64,000 nucleotides of DNA from Trichosphaerium sp. ATCC 40318 (lineage: Eukaryota; Discosea; Flabellinia; Trichosidae). The translations under genes were made by a program, and so were the position numbers. The stretch is taken from the NCBI GenBank assembly GCA_038496445.1, contig JALMLS010000175.1, positions 62,001 to 126,000 on the forward strand, read 5' to 3'. Below, piece by piece: positions 11,336-23,240 of this stretch. Position 1 is the stretch's first letter; every line of letters begins with the position of its first letter. Below the pieces are notes generated by a model. It had not been told where the DNA came from. It made no database searches and saw nothing but the letters and a program-made list of their open reading frames with translations.

Positions 11336-14300
11336 TTAACTTGTTGAAAGACCACGTTCCTTCATCTTATCAACAAGCTTACTTACACAAGATACACAGA
11401 ATTTTTGTCCTCTGACTTCTTGTGTCTCTGTTATGAGTACGCTTTTCTGACATAAATTACATTGCATATAGTCATAAATTGAAGTAAACTCCACTTCTTC
11501 TTCATCAAGCGGAATATCAATAGAAGCTGAATTAGACTCAAGTGGTGCTAGAGGTACATGTGGTTCAATAACACGTGGAGATATCTCCGGTGGAGGCACA
11601 TACCCATGTGCACGCTTTGGAGGCTGCATTTGAAGGTACTCTTCTCCTTTTCTTAAGAAAATGTTAGAAGAAGAACAAACAACCTGTTTGCCTTGCTACG
11701 TACGGGCTACTCTTCCGTTTCTTTACAACGACTACAATAATGACGATAATAATAATTAATAAGATTAGAGCGCCACCACCAGCTGCAAGATACCACCAAG
11801 GGAATGGTACTAAATACTCAGAGTGAGAAAACGAAAAATGTATAAGGAAAAAACAATGCGTACATAGTGGTTTGCTATCATTGGAAGCCTCTTCTGTAGT
11901 ACCCTCAGACCCAGCCTGAGATACAGGATCATTTGGAGCTATCTCACATTGAGACCACTCTCCATTAACCTGAATGCTTACTCTATCTCTTGATGCTTGA
12001 TTTTGGTACTGTGTATCACAAAGACTTGAAAGTGCTTCAATAGCTGTAGTACCTAAATAACAATATTAGTTTAACATTCTTTTGTACTTTTTGTTTCTTT
12101 TATTTAATGAATTATTGGTGTACGTATTTAACCAAAATTTAAAGAATTAGAATGAGTGGTAATGATACAACAATGGTTTTTTGGGATGAAAAAAAAATAA
12201 TCAAAAAAAGCAAAGGAAAAGAAACGTACCAGAATCAGAATCAGCAATATCAATTAGAATACGCCTCTCTTCTCCTTGCTCTAAAGAACGTTTTTTGTTT
12301 AAAAGAGTTAATTCTAGCCTTGAAGAAGAAACGCGCAAGAGATTATCGATGACTGTTTGAACTTTAGACATATCAATATCTTCAGTCATCAAGAAAGCAA
12401 CCATACCACGCCCAGCTTCACAAAAAGTCAGTAACCTACACTCACCAAAAAAATCACGATAATATACTCGTTTACGTACTTTTGGAGCAAGCTAGAGAGT
12501 TTCCGGGAGCAGAAACTTGAAGTCCATTAAGTTTCCATGATGGTGTTTTCTCATCTTTTTGGTATTCGTAGTAAAATGTAAAACCTGAACGACCTGGTTT
12601 AAATACAGTTGTCACACCATCAAATCCATCCAAATCATTGTACTCTCCAATAGGAATAGTACACTCTCTAGAGTTACTTGACTGGTAACCAAAGTACATT
12701 CTAAACTCGTTTGCCTTCTCTTCGGTGCACTCCAACATTGGAACAACGGAGAGTTCCTTAGGAAGAATATTAGAACAAGCGCCTTTCAAAACAACGATTC
12801 GTAGTGGTACTACGTACAGGACATATGAAAGTAGTTGGTGGAAGAGTTGTAGGAACAACAGATGCTGTTGGGGTAGCACGAGTAGGTGGTAAAGTAGCTT
12901 TAGTAGGTGCAGTAGGTTCGACAGACCCCGCTTTTGGCGTAGGCAGCTCTGTTGGTCTTGTTGTTGACATGCTCGTAGGTTCCTCGGTTTCCATACGTGT
13001 AGGAGGCTGGGTAGATGACAAAGGTGGACTTGTTGTAGGTGGGGTTGGTTTCATTGTAGCTGGTGGACTTGTTGTAGGTGGACGAGTTGTAGGTGGTCTT
13101 GTAGTTGGCGGACGGGTTGTAGGTGGAGGAGTTGTAGGTGGGCTAGTAGTTGGCGGACGGGTTGTAGGTGGAGGAGTTGTAGGAGGCCTAGTAGTTGGAG
13201 GTCTTGTAGTTGGTGGCCTAGTCGTTGGTGGGAGCGTAGTAGGTGGACGTGTAGGTGGCTTTGTAGGCGTAGGAGCAAGGGTACTAGCAGTCTAAAGATA
13301 CAACGTCAGGGTTTTTTCGCAAAGAGAATAGAAAACCGTACAAGAGTTTGACTCCATTTTCCTTGACCTCTAGAATTAGTGCCAGCGATACGATATTGGT
13401 AGCTCATGCCAGCTACTAAGAATTCATCTTTAAAAGATTCTAATGAATTGACTGCCTCATTTTGCCAAGCACCACCAACCACACGTCTTTGTAGCCTAGT
13501 CAAAAATCAAAACATGAAACATGTTTTTTTTATTGGGTCCAAAGTACGTACTTGAAGGAAGTTACAGCAGCACCATTAGGATATGGTTGACTCCACTCAA
13601 CTGTAATGAATGATTGCGCTGCTTGTTTTAAACTTATTGTAAGTAGTCCAGGAGGCGCTCTGAACGTATTATAAGTATGTACTGCCTCTGGTCTGTCAGC
13701 ACAGATAAAGTCAGACATTTTTTGACCACGAAGATTAATCTAGAAAAAAATGGGAATGAGGACTCATAAAGCATAAAAAAGCGTTTTTTAATTGTAGTTC
13801 CTTTCACGTACGTTCATCTTTGATTGTACAAAATTAGGTCTGTTTCTTATAAAATTGTTTATATTATTGTAGCATTGTTGGAAATAACTGCCTGATTTCC
13901 CATCGGCACAACCTAGAAGCATAAGTGTTAGTAACAAAAAAAACCCTCTAAAAAAAATTATTTGTCATTGCTCTTTCACATACCTCCACGTGATTGTTCA
14001 CATTCCTGTCTATTAAATTCAGCGAAAACTTCATCCAAAAGCTTCTTAAGTTCAGCATAGCTATAAACTGAATTCTTCAGGAGTAGCTACAAACAACCAT
14101 TTTAGTACAACCAAAAAAATCAAGGCAACAAAAAAAATACCATTCTTCTTTGGAATTCATCTCTGTATCCGTTGATTACAATTTTCTTTAGTAACGTTCT
14201 TCTATCCCACAAACTTCCGTCGTCATTATATTTCCAGCTTCTCTGGATACACAAGTTAGTACAGTAGACAGGGGAAAGGAGAAAAAAAAAACACAAATGA

Positions 14301-17300
14301 CTCTACATACAACTTCTCCAAAGAGCTTATCAGCATCCCAATTGAAACGTGACCATTTACCATCTAGAGGCTTGTAAAAGAATTGATTATGGAAAACATC
14401 ATCCCAAGCTCCGAGATAATTAATAGAAGCAATCTCAGCTGGAAAAACAAACTGTCAGCACGGAAATTGAGTAAAACTAAAACATACAAATTGCATGATT
14501 AAAATCAATATGTTCATCAATGTAATCTTGAGTTCTTCCATCATTTTTATTATCCTCACTTAATCTATCCATGCCTTCATACGAGGTTAAGTATTATAAT
14601 ATGATATTAAAGAACATACCTTCCATCCAGTCCTTTACCATTGTTGCACTTTGTTGAACATTCAATTGACTTCTGTATGTCTGAAAAGGTGTTAGTATAG
14701 AAACCAGCCAAAGAGGTTATTTGTACCTTTCTTCCGTAAGTATAGTAGTAACGCTCTAAAACAGACCATTGTCGACAGTTTCGGTTTATACTAAGAGGGC
14801 TTTGATAAAGTAAGACATCTCAATACTCAAAACAAAGGGATGTTGTTCGTACTATTGATCTCCACGTCCATATGGTCCTTCTGTACCATGCAAGCCTTGA
14901 GCTTTGAACAAATGACCAACACGCTCTTCGACTAAATGTCTACAGTTCTTATTTCTATCAGGCAATACGCTCTTGATAAGATCACTACCACCACGTATCA
15001 CTTGCATAGCATAACGCCAATACTTTCCATTAACTAGGCAGAAAAAAATTAGAAACAATGTTTTCAAGAACAGTAGTACGACATAAAAAGGGCGAGAAAG
15101 AAACCGTACCATTAGTCCTAACAAACTCAACTGGTGAGGACATCATGCCAAGTTTTCTTAGTGAGCGGTAAACCATAGGTGTTTGATACATTGTACATCC
15201 TTGTGTCATCTTGTGTAATATATAGGTTGATTTACCTTCAACAGAGGTCCATTTTGGAAAGGCTAAACGCCATGATAATCCAAGATTCTTTTGGCCAGTT
15301 GGTTTTGGTTGAGCACCTCCAATATTTGGTCCGTTCATTCTAAGAAAAAAATATTGTAAGCAAGGCGAACAAAAAAACAAAATAGATTTCTGCATGTTAA
15401 TCACGTGTTCAGTTGAAAAGAAAGGAGCTTACCTCTGATAACGTGAACCCTGCCAACGCACTTTTGATTGTATAATAACTGTTCCAGTTGGTTCATGAAC
15501 AACTATAGCCGGAACTTTACTGTTCCAACTTTGTCTGAGGTTACAACCGACAACACGTCTGTCGTCTCTAGGAAAGTCGATATTTTTATACATACGCTCC
15601 CAATTTGAAGGTTTGATAAAGATATGCCAAGTCTTTGATGATGTAGCTACTACAGGCTTTACAAAGTATGCAAAATGACGGAAAGGGTCTGATTTACGAG
15701 GAGACTCGATGGTTCTAAAGGAAGTTAGAACCAAACAAAAAAAATTCATCCTAAATTTCCAATCAATGTTCGTACCTTCCGTCCTTCAGAGTGAGTCTTA
15801 TCTTGTACTTTACAATAGTATTTGTATCATACGATTCAGTAATGGTATAATCGAATTTTTCAGGTTTTTTAGCGTTCTAAGAAACACTTATTAACCTTCT
15901 TCAAAAAAAATAATATCCAGTGCTGGATATTTAACGTACAACAACCATTCGTCGCACTCTTTCTGATTGAGTATTCTGATTTACTTCATCATGAGAAAAG
16001 TAAATTAGCTCCACTTTTGATAATTGTGTTGTATCTGGAGCGACTTCAGCAGTTATAGTTACCTATCCAACAGCACGTGAGTTCAAACAAAAAACCTAAC
16101 AAAAAAAAAAGCTTACAGGTTGCCCTTTTGTAATATCTTTCCGTGAAGGTTCAAAATCGATGTCTGTGACGATAGGAGCGAAGGGTTTTCCGTCCATGAC
16201 GTCACTATTCGATCCTCCAGGCGTAGGTAAAGCAGCATCCCAATTTTCTTTTTTATAACCCTTGACATCCCAACTCTTTCTTTGCAAGGACATACCCTTG
16301 TATTGGAAAGACTCGTAGTTATTACTGTATGGAGAAACGTCAGAATCTTGATAATCTTCTCCATCACCAAGAGCATCTAACATCATTAGATGCAAAACAA
16401 GCAACAAACCAATACCAGCAGCAACAGGCCAATAGTTGTTATCATCGTAGTCAACAAAGTCTACTGTGCGACCATTCTCATCAATTAGTGCAACCTACAA
16501 AACTGAATAAGATCCCTCAAATGTGCGGCCACAAAAGGGTATACATACCTTTTCTCCACCATTTGACAATTCTCCAGTGTAAGAGCCTTTTACATTAACA
16601 TTAAATCCGTATGCATTTTTAACAGCCCCCTCATCGGCGGCAACAACTATGCCGGTGTTAATCACTATGTAATTGCTAAATAAACATACCAATATAGCTT
16701 TTTGCGCCAATACTAGTTCCTGAAGCGAATGTGAAATCAACCATATCTTCAGATATCAACCTCCAGTAGGAGATATCAATGGCGACTGATTCGTGATTGT
16801 AGATCTCAATATACTCGTGGATATCACGCATTGAACGCTAGAAAATAATGAATAAACACCACACAAAACAATGGTTAACATTAAATAGTAACACGTGCCT
16901 CTTCCACTGGGTGGTACATAATTTCAGAGATGAAAACTTTTCTAGGTGTATGAGCTTCCTTTGGACAAGCCCTAAAGGCAGAACCGTAACCAGGAGTGCC
17001 ACTCCATTCAGAGTGCCTGTCACTATCCACTAAATACAAAGTAAGAGGAGTAGGTAATCCAAATTAATACAAAAAAGCACAACATACTTGGTGCAGGAGA
17101 TGCCATCCAGTATTTTGGATTTTCGTGTTCATCAGTATCATGGCAAGTAAGCTCCAAAGATGATCCAAAGCCATCAGCAAGTGGGTCCCATGCTTTCTTG
17201 TCATTGTACTCAATCGCAAATCTAAAAAAACTCCATCAGTAAAAATAGTCACTTTCGAATATTCACGTACTCTACGGCTCCAGCTGCGTTAATTATCTTA

Positions 17301-17980
17301 AGTTCCTCTCCACCATTATTAAGTGATCCATCGTAATTAGTAGATGCAACGTTGCTTCCAGAGAGGTTATCGTATACACTACAATAAAATTAACAAAAGC
17401 CTCACTTTGTTGAAAGTATATGCGAAAATGTTTTCAGGCTGCTTACGATAGTAATTTTTCTCTGTTCTTGGCAATAACAAGATAACCTTTCGGTTCAATA
17501 GTGATACTAGGAATGGTATAAAGTTGTCCCTTATCAGCGATTCCTACAACACAAACGTAAATTTTCTGAATTCTGACATCCTACTTTTTTTGAAACAAAC
17601 TTCTGCGCTGGATATGGCAATACACCATTTGTGGAACGCCAAAACAGGCAAAACACAATGCCCGAGTCTGATACACGTACCATCTATCTTCCAGTTTGCC
17701 AATTGAACTCTAGAGTCTCCGTGATTATGCAACTCAAGGTATTCAAACTCATCATCAGATATACGTGGGTTGTACATGATCTCTGATATTATAACCTACA
17801 CCACTTTACTAAACAAGGCGCAATACGAATAAACAAAAAAAAAGCAGCTCAATACCTTCGCAAAAGTATTTGCAGCGAGTAGTGTCAGTGCAACAAGCAC
17901 AAACACAAGTTCTAGCGGAACGACGTTAGATAACTTGCGGAAGTCTAAAAAATATCGTACTGTGCTTTGTGGGGTGATTC
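11336..17980 (-). CDS. single-span secretory-pathway protein: lamin-tail domains, CotH kinase domain, FN3, mucin stalk, cytoplasmic zinc-binding tail
   Basis: This very large multi-exon gene is read from about 17980 to TAA at 11336. Order: a hydrophobic N-terminal segment (VFVLVALTLLAANTFA, about 17925-17875); a lamin-tail domain beginning ISEIMYNPR (about 17790); a second lamin-tail unit (HEYIEIYNHESVAIDISYW, about 16830-16760); then a CotH-type kinase region (about 16.0-14.2 kb) with QGCTMYQTPMVYRSLRKLGM and ASINYLGAWDDV...WNWDADKLFG. An FN3 domain follows (13718-13306), then a Thr/Pro stalk (13290-12900), a Cys-containing ectodomain (12880-12470), one membrane span (about 11805-11735, ILLIIIIVIIVVVV) and a tail with two CxxC pairs (CNLC, CVSC). 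CotH kinases phosphorylate secreted proteins. The start is uncertain: joining the ATG at 17978-17980 to the hydrophobic exon needs an unusually short intron. Confidence 0.8.
12900..13290 (-). repeat. Thr/Pro-rich tandem repeat (mucin-like stalk) within the CotH gene
   Basis: On the minus strand the DNA encodes repeated RPPTT, SPPTT and PPPTT units, shading into a degenerate Thr/Ser/Pro region (SMSTTRPTEL, SVEPTAPTKATLPPTRATPT). The plus strand shows it as repeats of GTAGGTGGxxxxGTTGTAGG. Such segments are usually heavily O-glycosylated extended stalks. Repeat number may vary between strains, because near-identical 15-30 base units sit in tandem between about 13060 and 13260. Confidence 0.9.
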
Positions 17981-18124
17981 ATTACGCTCGTAATGTTTGT
18001 GAGTGTTGTGCGTGCTTTGTGAATTGAATTAACTTTTTTAGTTTTGGATGTTTTCTTCCATAGTCAACAAATCGCGATTGGGTATTGGTTGCTTTATTTA
18101 AAGTACGCTGTGTACAAGTGTATA

Positions 18125-18651
18125 TTATTGTCCAGCCAATTTATCCATCTTCAACGCCAAATCTATGTCAAGTGATGATAAGCCTTTACAATCGTGTGTA
18201 GCGAGCGTCACGTCGACTCTATCGAGAATTTGTTAACGACGTAATTTGTTCTGGTTGTAAATGTCAAGCACGTACCTGTTGTAAACGTTGAACCATTCAG
18301 GGTGATGATCCATCTATACAATAATAAATACAGTGTATTGGAAGAAAAAGAAACAACAAAACACCACAATACCTTCTCAGCAACCAACGCCACTTTAGAC
18401 ATAAACCCAAACGCGTCAACGAAGTTGCCAAACTTATATTGCTTGAAAATAGCTTCACGACCTTCAACCTCCTTCCAAGATGGTACTTTCTTTAACGCCT
18501 CAGCTTTATCGTCACCTTCAAGTTTTTTTGGTCTGCTTGACATTGTTCTTATTACAGTGTATCTATTTCTTAATTTATACGAACGGAGAGGTGCGTGAAG
18601 AAGATTAACGCGAGTAAACATTAATGTGACTTGACGTCTGTTTAAGTACAT
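18125..18651 (-). CDS. pterin-4a-carbinolamine dehydratase
   Basis: Three exons join cleanly: 18651-about 18374, about 18314-18282, and about 18227-18125. The core contains FKFGNF-like KQYKFGNFVDAFGFMSKVAL, then [20 protein letters not shown], the family active-site stretch with the conserved His-His and His residues, and an end reading KMDKLAGQ. The enzyme dehydrates 4a-hydroxy-tetrahydrobiopterin during recycling of the aromatic amino-acid hydroxylase cofactor; in animals it also acts as the HNF1 cofactor DCoH. The first about 36 residues are rich in Arg, Leu and Ser with few acidic residues, which fits a mitochondrial presequence. A second Met before SSRPKKL could start a cytosolic form. 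Confidence 0.92.
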
Positions 18652-18799
18652 AATTTAGCAGTGTTCACTGCCTGACATACGCCGTAGGTTCTATCAGATA
18701 AGCGCGAGCATGTTGCGATGGGCTCAACGAAAGCAATGTTTTAAGGAGCTCGATGGAAACGAGCAATAGGTTTATTTACAACTGACACTATTGTTTTGA

Positions 18800-18870
18800 C
18801 ATCTTGGCGTTATTCTCAGTTATACATCGACATGAAATGTTTGAAATGCATTCGTCATTGTACCAAGAAG
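18800..18870 (-). promoter_or_regulatory. candidate SECIS element in the 3' UTR of the selenoprotein gene
   Basis: On the minus strand, about 45-110 bases after the stop, a lower stem TCTTGG (18868-18863) can pair with CCAAGA (18807-18802). It is followed by ATGA (18858-18855), twelve bases, AAA, then about 20 bases and TGAG (18818-18815). The ATGA...AA...GA spacing is that of eukaryotic SECIS elements. A short helix (ATGCAT against ATGTAT with one G-U) lies above the quartet. The upper helix is weaker than in typical SECIS elements. Confidence 0.5.
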
Positions 18871-18912
18871 AGTCGTTTGAAAGGTTAGTTGTATTTATCG
18901 TTTTTTTTTGAA

Positions 18913-19319
18913 TTAACGATAATGTTTTGCTACAGCCTCAGTGATTTCTTTGATAGACTGTTTGCGCTTGGAAGAATATTTTCTACGCATTGCGTTAACT
19001 TTGAGCCATTTTAGGAGTTCTGGTACTGTACCTGAAGAGTTTCTTCTGTGAGCCTTCCCAGATGGTGGTACCATCCTCAGCTGAAATTTTAACAGTGATT
19101 GGGTAGTTGTTGAGACAGGTAACTTGGATGTTGGCTTTTGGCAATGCAGCCTCAATCGCCTTAAGTATGATCAATAATTAGTATATGCGCGTCTCCGTAC
19201 CGATTTGGCGGTGTTGAGCTCTTGCCTGCCTCCGTCTCACTGCAAACGTGTTATTTGCGCGCAATGATAATATTACGTACGTTAGAGCAGTATTCTAAGT
19301 TAATAGTTGGTGACGCCAT
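18913..19319 (-). CDS. selenoprotein H-like Rdx-family protein with in-frame TGA (Sec)
   Basis: Four short exons: 19319 to about 19281 (MASPTINLEYCSN), about 19239-19201, about 19159-19050, and about 19000-18913. Exon 2 is 39 bases long, begins TGA and keeps frame into exon 3, so the spliced message reads C-S-N-TGA. That is the CxxU redox motif of the Rdx thioredoxin-like family. Downstream, ITVKISAEDGTTIWEGSQKK and a basic stretch then KEITEAVAKH mirror the strand, WxG/K-rich and final helix pattern of selenoprotein H. The distance from the Cys to the end (about 80 residues) is like animal SelH. A candidate SECIS lies downstream. SelH is a nuclear or nucleolar redox protein in animals. Without Sec the protein would stop after 13 residues. 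Confidence 0.75.
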
Positions 19320-19889
19320 TATTCGTTTTGTAAAGTGAATTAAATCGATAATTCTTAGGAACAATAGTCAAGCAAGTTCGCGTTGCACAAGCGAAATGTG
19401 ACAGATTACGCTGTTGGCATTTGTCGTTTAATGACGGTAGACTAAAAAAAAAGGGCCAATGCGATATTTACGTTACAGCTTGTGTTTTATAACAACCCCA
19501 AGTACAATACACGATATCATGTATTTGTTATCATTTTTACCAATTCTTTTTTATGGTATGTAATACCTTGCAACTTACCATTTATTCACGTGTGCTACGT
19601 AATAAACTTCGTCCGAACATAAAATGCATGCAACAACATCTTAATCCTCATGATATAGAGTGACGTACTAGTGACGTTGCAAAATATTGTACCTTGATTA
19701 TTTTTCCGCAAAGCGCCCGCAAAATAAAAAAAAACATTTAAAACCATGGAGAAATGAATATGTACATTTTAATTAATTACATTGTAATACAAGAAAACTG
19801 CAACCAGTTGGTTCGAGTTAGCAGTTTGGGAAAAAAATTGGGTAGGCCTACTTTTGGCGATCGCCAATGCCTTTTGTAGTAACATTCAT
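19320..19889. other. gene-free stretch
   Basis: AT-rich DNA between the SelH-like gene start and the 3' end of the next minus-strand gene. No open frame above background, no tRNA and no clear repeat were seen. It includes the upstream region of the selenoprotein gene. Confidence 0.5.
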
Positions 19890-20759
19890 CTAAGGCACGC
19901 GCAAGTATTTCTTAAGCCGTTGCAGACAGTCATTCGGTGTTCCACTTGTTTCCAAATCATAAAAAGTTAGAAGTTGAGAAATGTGCGAATTCTCCGCTTG
20001 TATTAACTCTGATCTAGTTTCAGGCAGACGAAAGCCGAAGTGTGGTTGTAGTCCCGCGTTATTCGGAAAAAAGGTCACTTTACGTGAGCTCGATTTTGCT
20101 TTGCAGTTGATACAGCGAGCATCAACGCGTATGAGGGCCACTTTTAGCGGCTCTACAATGTTACGTAAACCGCCTTGTGAAAGATTAAATTTTTCCAACT
20201 GCTCAGCTAGAACAATCGTTGGCGGTGACGGGGAGCCTGGTAATGATGAAGCGCGCAATCTTGCCATAATAGGAGAGTTCTTTTGGATACTCATAGGTTT
20301 GCTTGAAACAGGTCTGTATTGCTTTGGTTTGCGAGGAAAGTGCGTGCTATTAGGGTTGTTGGACAATTCTACTTCAAGGCCAGGAAACTCAGCACTATCT
20401 AGAGAAAAAAGGTAAGAATTTTCGTCACAGTATAATGAATAAAGAGAAGTGAATAAGATATAGTGTTATAATAGAACAAGTGAGTTTAAAGGTTTTTTTA
20501 AGGTAAAACTGAATTTGGGAATTCATTAGTAGGTTTACATACATCACCAGAAGGCGACATATAACATAACTAACGTTTTACGTTGCAAATAGTGTATGTA
20601 ATGTTACCTACTTCTTGTACTTTGTGGAGCACTACGGTTACCCCGATGAAGGCCAAGCTTTGTATTACGGGCGTTTGGGAGTGAGTCCGGAATCGTGAGA
20701 AAGTTGCGGCTACGACGGTGGTTTCCAATGTTGCTCTGGTTAGGTCTCATTGCTTTCAT
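19890..20759 (-). CDS. hypothetical Ser/Pro-rich protein, two exons
   Basis: A first exon from ATG 20759 (MKAMRPNQSNIGNHRRSRN) to about 20611 joins, through a GTAGGT...TCTCTAG intron, to the open block 20400-19890. The protein is about 220 residues, basic and disordered-looking in its first half (PRKPKQYRP, SSLPGSPSPP). It has a CINC pair and a compact C-terminus (LTFYDLETSGTPNDCLQRLKKYL). The C-terminal 30 residues look like a small helical domain, SAP-like at a stretch, but no family was recognised. Confidence 0.55.
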
Positions 20760-21407
20760 TGCTAATGTTGGAATACCTATTGCGCTATATAGTGCGCGGT
20801 AAATAAATAAGTTATCGGGGCCTCAAAAAAGGTCAAAATGGTTCTAAGGCGCGAACACAGCAAGTTTAGAGTTTAATTTTAAGACGTGGAGTGGTGCAAT
20901 TGAGTTAGTGGAGTTTTCATATGGGTATTTTAACCAAAACTTGAGATTTTCTCGATAATCCACGAAAAGTTTTTATGAGAATGTAAGACGCGTCTATATA
21001 CTGAGAAAAATGAATTACGGCGCTGTATTGTGTAACACTTCATTATTTGAAATTTCTACTGATTAGTCACTTACACTGTTTTATTATCTAAAACGGATTC
21101 TTTATGAGTATTTTTGATGTACGGCAGCCTTTGGAGCACATTTTTCAATTGCACCGTTTATGTGAAAAGTATACTAATGGAACACGTGTACATGATTCCA
21201 CGGATAGTTCCCAACAAAATGAGATCATATCTCTAACATCTCTTTTGTGATACTGATCAAAGGCAAAACAAGAGCGATAATTCATTAATTAGGATATGAT
21301 ATATTTTTATCAAGACAAATAATACAAACAGGTATTGTCTATACAGAACGATTCTATGGTACAATATTTACAAAAAAAATTACAACGTGTTGTTGGTTTT
21401 TTGAAGT
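20760..21407. other. gene-free stretch
   Basis: AT-rich intergenic DNA between two minus-strand genes. No coding frame, RNA gene or repeat was recognised. One CACGTG lies near 21184. Confidence 0.5.
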
Positions 21408-23240
21408 TCAACAAACACGTCGTCTATGATCTCCAATAAACTCTGTTGCTCTAGCCCAATCACCAATTGAAAGGTCTAATGCTGATATACTATCAGCATG
21501 AGTAGCTCGAACTGACGTTAAAGAAGTCTCAGTGTCCTCTAGATCAGCGAATAGTACTTCCAACTGACCAAGAACACGAACAAGTATTCTACTATGATCA
21601 GAATGACAAGTTCCCTTAACTCTCTCCTTACGCCATCTCGTAAACCCATAAAACTGAGCATAGAACGCTAAACATAGAAGTGTAAGTAGACAGAACATTT
21701 ACATGAAAAGTTCGACAAATAATAATAGATCTACTTACCAAGTTGACTAGAGCCTAAAGCTAAAGCATCACAATCACCAGCAGATAGTATAAGCAAGCGA
21801 ATGTTTGGGTAAATTTGAGCCAAGTCCTTCAACGTGAACATTGTGCTCATGTTACCATGTGAATATGCAGCTACAGATCCAGCCCAACCGATAAACCCTA
21901 TTGATAACCCTGTTAGAAATGACGTTCGTAATAAAGTTTTTATTGACCAAAAAAAAACATACCATGAGCTTTAGCTCCTTGTTTCACTGTAACAACTGCT
22001 CTATCGAGTACCATACCGCGTACTTCTTCACCATTAATAGCAGCCTTGTAGGCAACGTATGATGCAACGGGAGCACCCATAGAGTACCCATGCAAGATTA
22101 TATTCTCAGGTTTGAAACTCTAAACGTTAAAAATTAGTGCTGAACCAAAAATAAAAAAAAACGACGGAGTATCTTGATCTACAAAACACTGGAATTCCAG
22201 AACATACCTTTCCATTAGAACTACGAATAGAACGTGCACAGTTATAAAACTCAAGACCATCTCGGTACAAATGTAAAGTGTGCAGTTTTCCGATACCTAA
22301 AAAGGACCGTTTAGGATTGAGTTTTTTTTTTTGAACCAAACTTTCTTGTGCAAAAAAAACGATGCCATCAACGCCCTTGGGTTGTGTTTTGTTGTTCAAA
22401 TTACTGTGTTACACATACCTGCTGTTCCGTATTTATTTTTCCCTGCAAGACCTTCAAGATCCAAATCCTTGATTGTGCTAGCACCAAACCCATTGTAGTC
22501 CAGGCATAGGCACTAGAGGGAATAAGCATAAATACAGGATAGGAAAAGTAGTTTTTTAATTAGCCCAAATAGTTTTAGACTTTCCGTTTAGGAACAAACA
22601 AGAGGTATTTGTGGAATGTTAGTTCCATATTTTGAACTCAGTCATACCTTACACCCTTGAATAGTATAGAATACTGCCATTTCCCTTGTATGCTTGATGC
22701 TTGAACCATGAGACCCAGAGAAAATGACAACAAGAAGATTGCGATCTTGTTGTGCGCGATTTGGTTCATATAAACGACCACGCAATACTCTGTCTTTAGT
22801 TTTCCACTCTATTATCTGATATTGCGTCAACAGAAGCGCTAGTAAATTTCTTGGACTTACCTTCATATTTATTTGTCCGTGGGGTACTTTATTATCCTAC
22901 CATTAGTGTCAGAAAGCTTTGCAATACTCTGAGTAAATTTTTCGCATATTTCTTACCCTGATGGAAGCGCCGTGGCGCCCAACGTATAGATACCAGTACT
23001 TGGAGAAAGCACGGCCATCATGTCGCTGTTTATCCGTGCCAAACAATGCAGAATTAACAAAAGGTGTTACTTTGTGGACAGCTCCCTTTATTGCGCCTCT
23101 ACGACGACTTGAAACAAGATGGCTATTCTTTGGTACTCTACGAACTATTAAACTCTTTCTGACAGCTTTAAAACGTACGTGTTCGCTCTGACTTTAGATG
23201 AGGAGTGTAATCGTGGCCTAGTAGCTCGATTTTGTAACAT
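21408..23240 (-). CDS. alpha/beta hydrolase, serine hydrolase type
   Basis: Spliced from ATG 23240 (MLQNRATRPRLHSSS) through exons at about 23125-22966, 22899-22865, 22819-22651, 22516-22430, 22300-22210, 22117-21960, 21902-21740 and 21680-21408. Key features are IEWKTKDRVLRGRLYEP, then VVIFSGSHG (oxyanion region), CLDYNGFGAS, the nucleophile elbow GYSMGAP (about 22095-22075), a downstream LLILSAGDCDAL with the likely acid, and CHSDHSRIL with the likely catalytic His. The N-terminus is Arg/Ser-rich and could be a targeting sequence. The substrate is unknown. The elbow is G-x-S-x-G with Tyr at the first x. Confidence 0.75.

Noticed and set aside
12804-13295. A long plus-strand frame rich in Gly/Val repeats (GGLVVGGRVVGG)
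   Set aside because: It is the antisense of the Thr/Pro stalk of the CotH protein; codon periodicity and splice sites support the minus strand only.
18302-18598. Plus-strand frame across the pterin dehydratase gene
   Set aside because: The minus strand encodes a complete recognisable enzyme at the same place.
19061-19160. Reading the SelH-like locus as a normal protein of about 80 residues starting in exon 3/4
   Set aside because: That frame runs through the intron between exon 3 and exon 4; the spliced frame with TGA matches the family over its whole length and keeps phase at all junctions.
22961-23191. Plus-strand frame opposite the hydrolase 5' exons
   Set aside because: The minus strand gives a spliced continuous protein into the hydrolase domain with good donors and acceptors; the plus frame has no support.
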